NCBI GenBank assembly: GCA_964476515.1
Contig: CAYZAY010000032.1
Span: 1-24,362 of the forward strand
Source of the DNA: JASMHC01 sp964476515
Lineage (GTDB): Bacteria > Pseudomonadota > Alphaproteobacteria > Rhodobacterales > Rhodobacteraceae
Length of the DNA stretch: 24,362 nucleotides
Direction of reading: 5' to 3'
A program made the position numbers and the translations under genes. Each line of letters opens with the position of its first letter. The stretch's first letter is position 1. The notes beneath the pieces were generated by a model. It was not told the origin of the DNA and ran no database searches. It saw only the letters and a list, made by a program, of their open reading frames with translations. Positions 14,671 to 21,493 of the stretch are shown piece by piece.

Positions 14671-14940
14671 CTAGATGCACTGGCCGCTGAATATAAGGTA
14701 TCCTGGGGCAGACGGCAGCGAGCGTACGCTAAAGTTCGCGACGTATTGATTGTAGCCACAGATTGAGTTTTGGGCGTGGCGTCTGATTTCATCGGCCGTC
14801 CAAGCTGACCCAGCGCTTCCGCTGAAGCGTCCGTAGCCATCATTGTCGATTTGAAGTTCATTGCTCGCTGGCGCACCTCCGCAAGCAGATAGCGCAAGGG
14901 TGGCTACCAAAAGCGATGTGGAGATATGTTTGATGCGCAT
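14671..14940 (-). CDS. Small lipoprotein of unknown function
   Basis: 89 aa. The N-terminus MRIKHISTSLLVATLALSAC is a lipoprotein signal peptide with lipobox LSAC (Cys 20). The +2 residue is Gly, so an outer-membrane location is expected. The mature part is only about 70 residues and carries two further cysteines (ICGYNQ and the penultimate-region SGQCI) that could form a disulfide in the periplasm. AGGGACATC provides the ribosome site. No family is recognised. It lies 104 nt downstream of the XRE regulator gene on the same strand and convergent with lcdH. An overlapping frame (14664-14897) lacks a signal and ribosome site and is not a gene. Confidence 0.7.
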   Translation of the reverse strand: MRIKHISTSLLVATLALSACGGAPASNELQIDNDGYGRFSGSAGSAWTADEIRRHAQNSICGYNQYVANFSVRSLPSAPGYLIFSGQCI

Positions 14941-15044
14941 GATGTCCCTGTAGATTTGTTTATTGGGACTTTGTCAGGGTACTCAAGTTTCGCAATGGGG
15001 GTTATGGTGACCTTGACATCTCTTTCAGGTTGAGGTGGGCGGGA

Positions 15045-15905
15045 CTAAGAAATCTCCCTTCTAAGCCCCTCTAAAAACTCCGGAAACTCTCGTGCGGGTA
15101 TGGTTGCATCTCTGACCAATGTGTCGAAGTGGCCTGTGATAGCGTCGACCCGCTCGAGATCTCGGAATGCCAAATAGTTTTGACCCAGATATATCACAGC
15201 AAGCAGCGGGCCAAAGATCGTCACGGGTGCTGAATAAAGCCTGTGTGCGTTGAACAAGCAGACCCTAAGTGATGGATAGTGAAACTTTGTAAGATCTAGA
15301 AACTGGTCGATCTGTTCCAAGCGAATTTCCAACGGTAGCCCGACGTAGAAACCTTCGGCGTGGGCAAAGGCGCGTAGGTCGTGGATCGGTAAGGCTATCT
15401 CATAATCTGAGCGCGACCTGCGCATGTATTCCAGCCGATCTTCAGACGCGTTTATCGCCTGTTCGATGGTCCGTCCAAGCGAAGGCGCATATTCCCATTC
15501 CAGCATCGTCCGTGTTTTCAGCATGTCGGGCAGGCCAGCCGGAACGTGGCGAATTTTGTAGCCTGCGGCTTCTTGGTGCCATAGAAAGATTTGTTCATCA
15601 ATCAGCGCACGGGGGGCTTCGGTCATGCTCATCGAAGCAGCAAGCAGGTCGGCGGCGCTTTCCTTTTTATCGGTGAGACCAAGTAGCCAATCTGCAGACA
15701 CCCCCAGAACGCTGGCGCATTGAGCGACCAGATGCGCATTGGGAAGCCGTGGACCGTCTGCCTTTATCAGTTGCGATATCGTCGAGCGGTCGACACCCGC
15801 TTCGCGGCTAAGTCGGCTTTGATTGCTGCCAGCTTCGATCATGGCCTGTAACAGGCGCTCGCGGAACAGCTCCGCTCGATAAGATTTGCTCATAGTTGTC
15901 TGCAT
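15045..15905 (-). CDS. XRE-family helix-turn-helix transcriptional regulator
   Basis: 286 aa. Residues about 10-75 are an XRE/Cro-type HTH: RERLLQAMIEAGSNQSRLSR, then AGVDRSTISQLIK as recognition region, and HLVAQCASVLGVSADWLLGLTD, a phrase typical of phage-repressor-like regulators. The remaining 210 residues form no domain I can name; their hydrophobic stretches (APVTIFGPLLAVIYLGQNYLAF) look like a buried sensor core and not a membrane segment. The ATG at 15905 lies about one base-step from the predicted transcription start, so the mRNA may be leaderless; the internal ATG at 15893 also lacks a ribosome site. It is divergent from the DUF2061-desaturase-transporter operon, and the intergenic palindrome is the probable operator for autoregulation. 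Confidence 0.82.
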   Translation of the reverse strand: MQTTMSKSYRAELFRERLLQAMIEAGSNQSRLSREAGVDRSTISQLIKADGPRLPNAHLVAQCASVLGVSADWLLGLTDKKESAADLLAASMSMTEAPRALIDEQIFLWHQEAAGYKIRHVPAGLPDMLKTRTMLEWEYAPSLGRTIEQAINASEDRLEYMRRSRSDYEIALPIHDLRAFAHAEGFYVGLPLEIRLEQIDQFLDLTKFHYPSLRVCLFNAHRLYSAPVTIFGPLLAVIYLGQNYLAFRDLERVDAITGHFDTLVRDATIPAREFPEFLEGLRREIS

Positions 15906-15941
15906 TGGTGATTTATATCACCAAATGATGCGTTTTGTTAA
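15905..15941 (-). promoter_or_regulatory. Promoter with embedded palindromic operator for the XRE regulator
   Basis: On the minus strand TTAACA (15936-15941), 18 nt spacer and TATAAA (15912-15917) each match the sigma-70 consensus at 5 of 6 positions. The -10 lies inside a perfect 8+4+8 palindrome, arms TTGGTGAT (15905-15912) and ATCACCAA (15917-15924). After TATAAA come six bases and then the A of the ATG, so the start codon coincides with the expected transcription start. Repressor binding here would block polymerase directly. Confidence 0.7.
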
Positions 15942-16007
15942 TCACTATCTAAATGGTCGCCTTCATCAAGCTCACGTATCTGTGAACCGAGATAAACAGG
16001 AGACAAA

Positions 16008-16211
16008 ATGGAAACCCGCAAGCGATCCTTGGTAAAGGCAATTCTTTGGAATGCGCTGGGCTTTGCCACAATGACTTTGGTCGGCTTTTTGCTGACGGGC
16101 TCGATTGCTACAGGCGGCTGGATGGCCGTTGCCAATACGGTTTTGGGGTTCTCGATGTATCTTGGCTACGAACGGGTTTGGGCGAAGATCACTTGGGGCC
16201 GTCATGTTTGA
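16008..16211 (+). CDS. DUF2061 small membrane protein
   Basis: 67 aa. AGGAG lies 7 nt before the ATG. The sequence METRKRSLVKAILWNALGFA ... TGGWMAVANTVLGFSMYLGYERVWAKITWG is the DUF2061 pattern: a basic N-terminus, two transmembrane helices (about 12-32 and 36-54), and the conserved YxxERxWxxxxWG end. Its function in general is unknown. It overlaps the desaturase gene by 8 nt (16204-16211), so the two are coupled, and it is the first gene of an operon divergent from the XRE regulator. Confidence 0.88.
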   Translation: METRKRSLVKAILWNALGFATMTLVGFLLTGSIATGGWMAVANTVLGFSMYLGYERVWAKITWGRHV

Positions 16212-17100
16212 TCGGCGCGGGATCGAATGGCCCACGGTTTTGCTGCTTGTGGCGACCTATGGGCTTTGGGGCGTTGCGACGGTCTGGATCGCAGCTTGGT
16301 CGGTCCCATTGGCGATTTTTTTGGCAGCACTTGCAGGCGCTCAGCATTCGTCGCTTCAGCACGAGGTCCTGCACGGTCATCCAACCCGATGGTCATGGCT
16401 TAATGAAGCTCTGGTATTTCCGGCGTTGACCGTCGCAATACCGTATATCCGCTTCAGAGATAGCCACCTTGAACATCATCAGGATTCAATCCTGACGGAC
16501 CCTTACGATGATCCTGAAACGAATTTCCAAGACCCTGCCGTCTGGAACCAACTGTCGTGGTGGTGGAAAGGCGTTCTTCGTTTGAACAACACTTTGTCGG
16601 GGCGAATGTTGATTGGCCCGATGGTCGCCCAGTTTGCTTTTGTCTGCTGCGATTTACGCGCGATAAAAGACGGTGACAGGGCGGTCTTGATGGGCTGGGT
16701 CTGGCATGTTCCGGCGCTGGCTTTGGTGGTTTGGTGGGTACTTGCTGTGTCAGCGATGCCCATCTGGGCTTTTCTGTTGGCGGCCTATATCTCGCTTTCG
16801 ATCCTCAAGATCCGAACCTATCTGGAACATCGCGCACATGATCGCGCGCGGGGACGTACGGTGATCATCGAAGACCGAGGGCCGCTGTCTTTGATCTTTC
16901 TGAACAACAACTTCCATGTGGTGCATCATATGCACCCACGCTTGGCTTGGTACAAATTACCCGAGATCTATTTCAAAAACCCGAATCGGTATCTAAGCCG
17001 TAACGAAGGCTATCGGTATCGCAATTACTTAGAGATTTTCACTAAGTACTTGTTCAAAGCAAAAGACCCAGTGCCGCATCCGCTCTGGCCTAGCGACTGA
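16204..17100 (+). CDS. Fatty acid desaturase family membrane enzyme
   Basis: 298 aa from the ATG at 16204 (MFDRRGIEWP); longer upstream in-frame starts lie inside DUF2061. Membrane helices occur at about 10-50, 80-95, 130-150 and 165-190. The three histidine boxes of the di-iron desaturase/hydroxylase superfamily are present: HEVLHGH (about 58-64), HLEHH (about 94-98) and HVVHHMH (about 238-244). The enzyme uses O2 and an electron donor to desaturate or hydroxylate an acyl or related lipid. The substrate is unknown. A fixed partner seems to be the DUF2061 protein, encoded with an 8-nt overlap, and a DMT transporter follows 20 nt downstream. The XRE regulator with its palindromic site probably controls expression. 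Confidence 0.85.
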   Translation: MFDRRGIEWPTVLLLVATYGLWGVATVWIAAWSVPLAIFLAALAGAQHSSLQHEVLHGHPTRWSWLNEALVFPALTVAIPYIRFRDSHLEHHQDSILTDPYDDPETNFQDPAVWNQLSWWWKGVLRLNNTLSGRMLIGPMVAQFAFVCCDLRAIKDGDRAVLMGWVWHVPALALVVWWVLAVSAMPIWAFLLAAYISLSILKIRTYLEHRAHDRARGRTVIIEDRGPLSLIFLNNNFHVVHHMHPRLAWYKLPEIYFKNPNRYLSRNEGYRYRNYLEIFTKYLFKAKDPVPHPLWPSD

Positions 17101-17107
17101 TTTCAGG

Positions 17108-17124
17108 CCATGACGGGGTCATGG
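17108..17124 (+). promoter_or_regulatory. Inverted repeat covering the start codon of the DMT transporter gene
   Basis: CCATGAC (17108-17114) and GTCATGG (17118-17124) form a perfect 7-bp stem over GGG. The 3' arm contains the ATG at 17121. The stem would hide the start codon in mRNA, and no good Shine-Dalgarno is visible outside it. It might make translation depend on ribosomes finishing the desaturase gene just upstream. Confidence 0.45.
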
Positions 17125-18023
17125 AAATCTGGATCCCGATAACTATCGCAGCGGCGTTTTTTCAAAACGTCCGGTTTATGCTGCAAAAGGTTCTAAGTAC
17201 CAGAAACCTGTCAGCAACAGGCGCGACGTTTTCAAGGTTTGTCTACTCGGCGCCCTTGGTCTGGGTTCTTCTGCTAACCTATACGAACACCTACAACATA
17301 GATCTTCCGGACCTGTCTTTGACGTTTTGGGCATATGCCCTGTCGGGTGGTTTGGCACAGGTGTTGGCCACGATCTGTGTGGTGGCATTGTTCAAGCGCC
17401 GAAATTTTGCCGTTGGGATTACGCTAAAGAAGACCGAGACGCTACAAGCCGTGTTGGTTGGCTTTGTGGTTCTTGGTGATGTCGTATCGTGGGCTGGGTT
17501 CGGGGCGATATTTGTCGGACTGATTGGCGTCTTGCTGTTGGCTGACGCGCCTCAAGCCGAAGGAGCTATGCTTCAGCGCGTGTTTAATCGTGCCGCTGGT
17601 CTTGGTCTGGCGTCCGGAGTTCTGTTTGCGTGCTCAGGTGTCGCCTATCGCGGTGCAAGCTTAGAGCTGGTGATCGATAGCACTCTTTTGCGGGCAGCAG
17701 TTACGTTGGCATGTGTGACCACCTCTCAAGTGATCGGGATGGCGGTCTGGATGCGTTTGCGTGAAGCGGGTGAGATTACCAAGGTCTTGCGCGTTTGGCG
17801 GACAGCGAGTCTTGTTGGGCTTATGTCGATGGCAGGATCGCTGTGTTGGTTCATTGCGTTCGCACTGCAAAACGCGGCCTATGTGAAAGCGGTCGGGCAG
17901 ATCGAACTCGTGTTTTCGTTCTTGGCCTCAACGATCTTTTTCAAGGAAAAGGTATCGGGTCGCGAAATCGCGGGGATACTTGTTCTTTGCCTGGCGATTG
18001 TGATGCTGATCCTTGTGAAATGA
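17121..18023 (+). CDS. EamA/DMT-superfamily transporter
   Basis: 300 aa with about ten hydrophobic helices arranged as two five-helix repeats, the classical EamA (drug/metabolite transporter) layout. Typical phrases include LKKTETLQAVLVGFVVLGD at the end of repeat 1 (about residues 102-121) and AAYVKAVGQIELVFSFLASTIFFKEK at the end of repeat 2. Such proteins are inner-membrane exporters or permeases of small metabolites; the substrate cannot be read. It follows the desaturase by 20 nt, with a hairpin over its ATG, so it is likely the third gene of the DUF2061 operon. Its TGA directly abuts the stop of the convergent NUDIX gene with no spacer. Confidence 0.85.
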   Translation: MEIWIPITIAAAFFQNVRFMLQKVLSTRNLSATGATFSRFVYSAPLVWVLLLTYTNTYNIDLPDLSLTFWAYALSGGLAQVLATICVVALFKRRNFAVGITLKKTETLQAVLVGFVVLGDVVSWAGFGAIFVGLIGVLLLADAPQAEGAMLQRVFNRAAGLGLASGVLFACSGVAYRGASLELVIDSTLLRAAVTLACVTTSQVIGMAVWMRLREAGEITKVLRVWRTASLVGLMSMAGSLCWFIAFALQNAAYVKAVGQIELVFSFLASTIFFKEKVSGREIAGILVLCLAIVMLILVK

Positions 18024-18716
18024 TCAGTCGCGCGGGGTTTCACCGTAAAGACGCAAGAACAGGCTTTCTTCATCATCATTGCGGAAGAATGGGACTGATG
18101 CAGGCGGTTCTTCGTCCGAAATCGTTGCGGCTACTTCTGCGAGGACAACCTCGGTTATGAATGGCAGATCAAAGCTGCGTGCCTCGGCCAGGGGTATCCA
18201 TTGCAGATGAGAAAGCTCATCACAGGCGCGGGAAAAGTCGTTCAGATCATTCTGAACGTGGGCTGCATCTGCAAGGAAAAAGCGCGCGTCAAATCTTCTG
18301 GGGCGGCCCGGCGGGGTGATAGCGCGGAATACGAATTGAAGGTGCTGGCCGGATGGCACATAGCCTTGTTCGGCGAAGCCTGCCCAATCTTCAGAGGGCG
18401 AAGATGGCCAGTCGCCCCGTTCGCCCAGTATCAGGCCAGTTTCTTCCCATAATTCCCTAATTGCCGCCGCGACCAGACCATCGCGGTAATCGGCTGAGGC
18501 ATCTTCTAACAGGCGGGAATTGCAAGGGGCAGGGATAGTGTTGGCTAGCGGGACCGACAAATCGTCAGAATCCATCGCGCCACCGGGAAAAACGAATTTG
18601 TTGGGCATGAACGCAGCTTTTGATCCGCGTTGGCCCATCAGAACGCTAGGATTATCGTGACGGTCGCGAACCATAATAATGGTTGCGGCATTTCGGATCG
18701 CGGTTTTGTCCTGCAT
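18024..18716 (-). CDS. NUDIX hydrolase
   Basis: 230 aa. The NUDIX box is present in an extended form: FVFPGGAMDSDD, an insertion of about 30 residues, then AAAIRELWEETGLIL (the REx2EE core that binds the metal). The N-terminus AATIIMVRDR ... VLMGQRGSKAAFMPNKFVFPGG is typical of the longer CoA-pyrophosphatase/RNase-linked COG0494 members. The protein would hydrolyse a nucleoside-diphosphate-linked compound; the substrate is unknown. It lies 25 nt downstream of the DUF983 gene, and that pairing is common in Rhodobacterales as I remember it. Confidence 0.88.
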   Translation of the reverse strand: MQDKTAIRNAATIIMVRDRHDNPSVLMGQRGSKAAFMPNKFVFPGGAMDSDDLSVPLANTIPAPCNSRLLEDASADYRDGLVAAAIRELWEETGLILGERGDWPSSPSEDWAGFAEQGYVPSGQHLQFVFRAITPPGRPRRFDARFFLADAAHVQNDLNDFSRACDELSHLQWIPLAEARSFDLPFITEVVLAEVAATISDEEPPASVPFFRNDDEESLFLRLYGETPRD

Positions 18717-18741
18717 TCTTGTCTTACTTCCCGTTTAAGCG

Positions 18742-19164
18742 TCAGAAGCCGTGCATGCGTTTCGACCATTGGATCGACACGACGACGCCTTTCAATCTGG
18801 GAAGAAGGTATAGGGACAACGCTACGCAGCCAACCGCTAAGATCGTGAACATGACCAAAGGTTCGGGCCGGTAGTTCACGAATAGAATGTGCATGAACGG
18901 GGCCATGATGTGGCCAACGATCAAAATAGTCAGATAGGCAGGCCCGTCATCAGCGCGGTGATGGTGCAGTTCTTCATTGCAGACCTGACAGGTGTCTCGA
19001 ACTTTTAGATAGCCCTGAAACATCTGACCGGAACCACAATGGGGGCACTTGCGCCGCCAACCACGCTCAACTGACGGCCAGACCGGTCGGTCGTCCGTGA
19101 TATCTTTGTTTTCAGAATTTGCGTCTTTGACCGAGGGATCGTTCTCGGAATGGTCAGTCGGCAT
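18742..19164 (-). CDS. DUF983 membrane protein with zinc-ribbon
   Basis: 140 aa from the ATG at 19164 (MPTDHSEND); the longer frame upstream runs through the divergent control region and is rejected. After an acidic N-terminal tail comes the DUF983 core: RKCPHCGSGQMFQGYLKVRD and TCQVCNEELHHH (two CxxC pairs forming a zinc ribbon), then ADDGPAYLTILIVGHIMAPF, followed by two membrane helices. The C-terminus is LPRLKGVVVSIQWSKRMHGF, which is also characteristic. The function of DUF983 is not established. It is the upstream partner of the NUDIX gene and divergent from the EF-hand gene. Confidence 0.88.
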   Translation of the reverse strand: MPTDHSENDPSVKDANSENKDITDDRPVWPSVERGWRRKCPHCGSGQMFQGYLKVRDTCQVCNEELHHHRADDGPAYLTILIVGHIMAPFMHILFVNYRPEPLVMFTILAVGCVALSLYLLPRLKGVVVSIQWSKRMHGF

Positions 19165-19368
19165 GGAGTTTCTCGTACATTTCGTGTGCGTAAATTGGGC
19201 CGGAGCCGCCTGTTTTGTAAGGGCACCGATTGTCCTTGCGTCCCGATGTCGCAAAATAATTGAAAAATCCGCGACGGAAAACTTTTGCTGCTGCGTTTTA
19301 CCTTGTGAACACGGCGAAAAACGCTGGTTCATGAGTAAAGAGTTATTAAGGCAGAAGGAAACCTGACA

Positions 19369-19857
19369 ATGAATAAGATCCTAAAAATAGGCACACTCGC
19401 AATTCTGTTGGCTTCGGTTGGCATCGTTGGAGCAGCAAATGCAATTGGTGGACGTGGCGGTGACATGCCGACGTTTGAAGAATTGGATACCAACGGCGAC
19501 GGCGTAGTTAGCGTTGATGAACTGGCTGCATTTGGGGATAGCCGTTTCGCTGAAATGGATACCGATGGCGATGGCGTTCTATCCGTTGAAGAAATCACTG
19601 CCATGATCGAAGCCGAAATGTCTGAGCGGGCCGCCAAAGGTGTTGAGCGCATGATGGAGCAACTGGATGCCAATGATGATGGTGTGATCAGTGAAGATGA
19701 AATGCCTGAGCGTGATCATACTCGAATGATTGATCATCTGGACGAAGACGAAGATGGCGGGATCTCGAAAGAGGAGTTCGAGGCAGGCAGTGAAAAGCGC
19801 GGCGGAAAAGACGGGAAACGCGGTAAGGGCGGTGAAGGCCATGGTGGCCGCCACTAA
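19369..19857 (+). CDS. Secreted four-EF-hand calcium-binding protein
   Basis: 162 aa. The N-terminus has a signal peptide (KILKIGTLAILLASVGIVGA, cleavage after ANA, about residue 25), so the protein is periplasmic or exported. Four canonical EF-hand loops follow at residues 40-51, 64-75, 100-111 and 125-136, each with D-x-[DN]-x-D at positions 1/3/5, G at 6, S at 9 and E at 12; the fourth is DEDEDGGISKEE. The tail is a Gly/Lys/His-rich stretch. It should bind Ca2+ tightly. AAGGA lies 9 nt before the ATG. It precedes an ECF sigma gene on the same strand, separated by a very strong hairpin. It could be the sensor, the target or an unrelated neighbour of that sigma system. Confidence 0.92.
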   Translation: MNKILKIGTLAILLASVGIVGAANAIGGRGGDMPTFEELDTNGDGVVSVDELAAFGDSRFAEMDTDGDGVLSVEEITAMIEAEMSERAAKGVERMMEQLDANDDGVISEDEMPERDHTRMIDHLDEDEDGGISKEEFEAGSEKRGGKDGKRGKGGEGHGGRH

Positions 19858-19874
19858 TCGCACCGTGTAGGTAG

Positions 19875-19903
19875 TTGGCAGGACCGCCCCCCGGTCCTGC
19901 CAA
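19875..19903 (+). terminator. Strong hairpin between the EF-hand and sigma-factor genes
   Basis: A perfect 12-bp stem TTGGCAGGACCG (19875-19886) / CGGTCCTGCCAA (19892-19903) with a C5 loop begins 17 nt after the EF-hand stop. No T-tract follows on the plus strand. It may be a terminator or attenuator that separates abundant EF-hand mRNA from low sigma-factor expression, or an mRNA-stabilising end. Confidence 0.65.
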
Positions 19904-19945
19904 TTGCCGGTTATGTTAAGGACTGTTACTGCTCGGAATATGGTA

Positions 19946-20527
19946 ATGCCTTTTGATGCTTATGCGGATGCGCCAGACGAAGCGCTTTTGGCTTTATATG
20001 CCAACGGTGATCGCGACGCGGCGCGTTTGTTGATGCATCGCCTGACGCCCAAAGTTTTTAGTCAGGCATTTCGAATACTAGGTGATCGGGCAGAAGCAGA
20101 AGACGTGGTCCAGGAAGCGATGTTAAAGCTTTGGAAGATCGCGCCAGAGTGGCGTCAAGGAGAGGCCAAAGTCTCGACCTGGCTTTATCGTATAGTTGCT
20201 AATCTTTGCACTGATCGACTTAGAAAGCGGCGACGCAACGACAGTTTGGATACAGTAGCAGAGCCGGAAGACGGCACCGCCAGTGTAACAGAACAGATGC
20301 AACGAAAATCGCGGTCAGACGCTTTGGGCGCGGCATTGGACGAACTGCCTGACAGGCAAAAACAGGCAGTAGTATTGAGGCACTTGGACGAGCTTTCCAA
20401 CCCCGAGATCGCAGATGTGATGGGTGTCGGGGTTGGAGCAGTCGAAAACCTGATCGCACGCGGAAAACGCGCGTTGGCGGGTATTCTGGCGAAACGGAAG
20501 GATGAACTGGGGTATAGCGATGACTGA
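19946..20527 (+). CDS. ECF-type RNA polymerase sigma factor
   Basis: 193 aa from the ATG at 19946 (MPFDAYADAP), preferred because a GGA element sits 8 nt upstream; starts at 19940 and 19913 are also in frame. Region 2 is clear (DRAEAEDVVQEAMLKLWKIA, then KVSTWLYRIVANLCTDRLRK). Region 4 contains LDELPDRQKQAVVLRHLDEL and the helix-turn-helix NPEIADVMGVGVGAVENLIARGKRAL. There is no region 3, as expected for ECF factors. The gene overlaps the next by 8 nt, which couples it to a one-membrane-helix protein in the usual place of an anti-sigma factor. The regulon is unknown. Early Asp/Glu residues and typical composition give no sign of recent transfer. Confidence 0.92.
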   Translation: MPFDAYADAPDEALLALYANGDRDAARLLMHRLTPKVFSQAFRILGDRAEAEDVVQEAMLKLWKIAPEWRQGEAKVSTWLYRIVANLCTDRLRKRRRNDSLDTVAEPEDGTASVTEQMQRKSRSDALGAALDELPDRQKQAVVLRHLDELSNPEIADVMGVGVGAVENLIARGKRALAGILAKRKDELGYSDD

Positions 20528-20885
20528 AGACAGAGATAACATGATTGATCTGGAACCATTCTTCGAAGCAGGACGAAGAGATGCCCCAGTCCCTTCTGGC
20601 GCATTGCTGGATCGGATCATGGCAGACATTGATCAGGTTGCGGACGAACGCGTAGCCGTGAAACCAGTAAATTCCGGTCCCGGTCTTTGGGAGCGTATTT
20701 TATATGGTATCGGAGGATGGCCCACGATTTCGGGTATGGCGACTGCTGGGGTGGTCGGGGTCGTATTTGGAATAAGCCCGCCTGATGTGGTATCGGACTT
20801 TACGTCAACTGTCCTAAACGGAACTTCTGGCTTCTATTTGGTTGACCCATATGACGGATTCGGGTTCGACTCGTTTGAGGGATAG
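20520..20885 (+). CDS. One-TM protein, candidate anti-sigma factor
   Basis: 121 aa from the ATG at 20520 (MTEDRDN), which overlaps the sigma gene by 8 nt. The N-terminal about 70 residues are acidic and would be cytoplasmic (DLEPFFEAGRRDAPVPSGAL, LLDRIMADIDQVADER). One hydrophobic helix follows (about 73-93, ISGMATAGVVGVVFGIS), then a short aromatic/acidic tail (DPYDGFGFDSFEG) that would lie in the periplasm. No zinc-binding HxxxCxxC anti-sigma motif is present and I do not recognise a named family. Position, coupling and topology are those of small anti-sigma factors such as CnrY. Some genome annotations give such Roseobacter proteins misleading enzyme names; no enzymatic motif is seen. Confidence 0.65.
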   Translation: MTEDRDNMIDLEPFFEAGRRDAPVPSGALLDRIMADIDQVADERVAVKPVNSGPGLWERILYGIGGWPTISGMATAGVVGVVFGISPPDVVSDFTSTVLNGTSGFYLVDPYDGFGFDSFEG

Positions 20886-20889
20886 GTAG

Positions 20890-21384
20890 ATGAGTGACGT
20901 TGTAGACAAGTCAAATTGGGTTCCACGCTGGGCAAAAATCGCGCTCGGCGTTTCTCTGACCATCAACATACTGATTGCCGGTTTGGCGATAGGAACGTTT
21001 TCCAACGTCAAAAAGATCCCCCCCGCCATGGGACCCAGCGAAGTGGCGGGGGCTTATACCTATGCGCTGTTGCCAAAGAACCGCCGGAATATCGGTAAAG
21101 CAATGAGCAAACTGAATCGTGAAAACGGAAGCGCCAGAGAAAAGATCGCGGCTGAATATCAGTACATGATTGAAATTCTTGTTGCCGAAGAATTTGATAG
21201 GGACGCGGCCAAACAGATTCTGGATCGCCAGTTTGAATTTGCTAATGATCGGCGCGTAGTTAGCGAAAACCTTCTTCTCGATGAACTTGAGAAAATGAGC
21301 CTAGAAGAACGCGTGGAATTTGCCGAACGCCTGAAAGAGGGTGCAAATCGTCATCCTGGAATACCCGCTAAGCCCAAAAACTAG
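20890..21384 (+). CDS. Membrane-anchored periplasmic sensor-like protein (CnrX/heavy-metal-resistance type)
   Basis: 164 aa; GAGGGA ribosome site; starts 4 nt after the previous stop. A short cytoplasmic end is followed by one membrane helix (about 18-38, IALGVSLTINILIAGLAIGTF) and a periplasmic domain rich in charged amphipathic helices (NIGKAMSKLNRENGSAREKI; DRDAAKQILDRQFEFANDRR; LLLDELEKMSLEERVEFAERLK). This layout and the 'LDELEKMSxEER..FAErL' ending match the Metal_resist/CpxP-CnrX-like 'periplasmic heavy metal sensor' proteins. Unlike CnrX it has almost no histidine and no cysteine, so the signal may not be a heavy metal. With the ECF sigma and one-TM gene it makes a sigma/anti-sigma/sensor set. 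The domain call is moderately sure and the role inferred. Confidence 0.7.
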   Translation: MSDVVDKSNWVPRWAKIALGVSLTINILIAGLAIGTFSNVKKIPPAMGPSEVAGAYTYALLPKNRRNIGKAMSKLNRENGSAREKIAAEYQYMIEILVAEEFDRDAAKQILDRQFEFANDRRVVSENLLLDELEKMSLEERVEFAERLKEGANRHPGIPAKPKN

Positions 21385-21386
21385 TC

Positions 21387-21407
21387 TGGGCCAAAAGTTT
21401 GGACCCA
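21387..21407 (+). terminator. Weak hairpin after the sensor-like gene
   Basis: TGGGCCAA (21387-21394) can pair with TTGG-A-CCCA (21399-21407) with one bulged A and a 4-nt loop, right behind the TAG. No T-run follows. It may mark the end of the sigma-factor operon. Confidence 0.3.
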
Positions 21408-21493
21408 TTGGACCACAGTTTCACTTGTGAATCTCGTTCGAGTTGATCAAAAATCAGCGTGAGCAGAAAGTGTTTTCGAAAGCAGGATGAACC

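Noticed and set aside
14664..14897. Minus-strand frame overlapping the small lipoprotein
   Set aside because: Lacks a ribosome site and signal; the overlapping frame has a perfect lipobox and an AGGGA site.
19265..19300. GGAA...CGTT pattern upstream of the EF-hand gene as an EcfG-type stress promoter
   Set aside because: Spacing is only about 12 nt instead of 16-17, so it does not fit.
19165..19332. N-terminal extension of the DUF983 gene
   Set aside because: The extra 56 residues lie in the divergent promoter region and do not resemble DUF983 N-termini.
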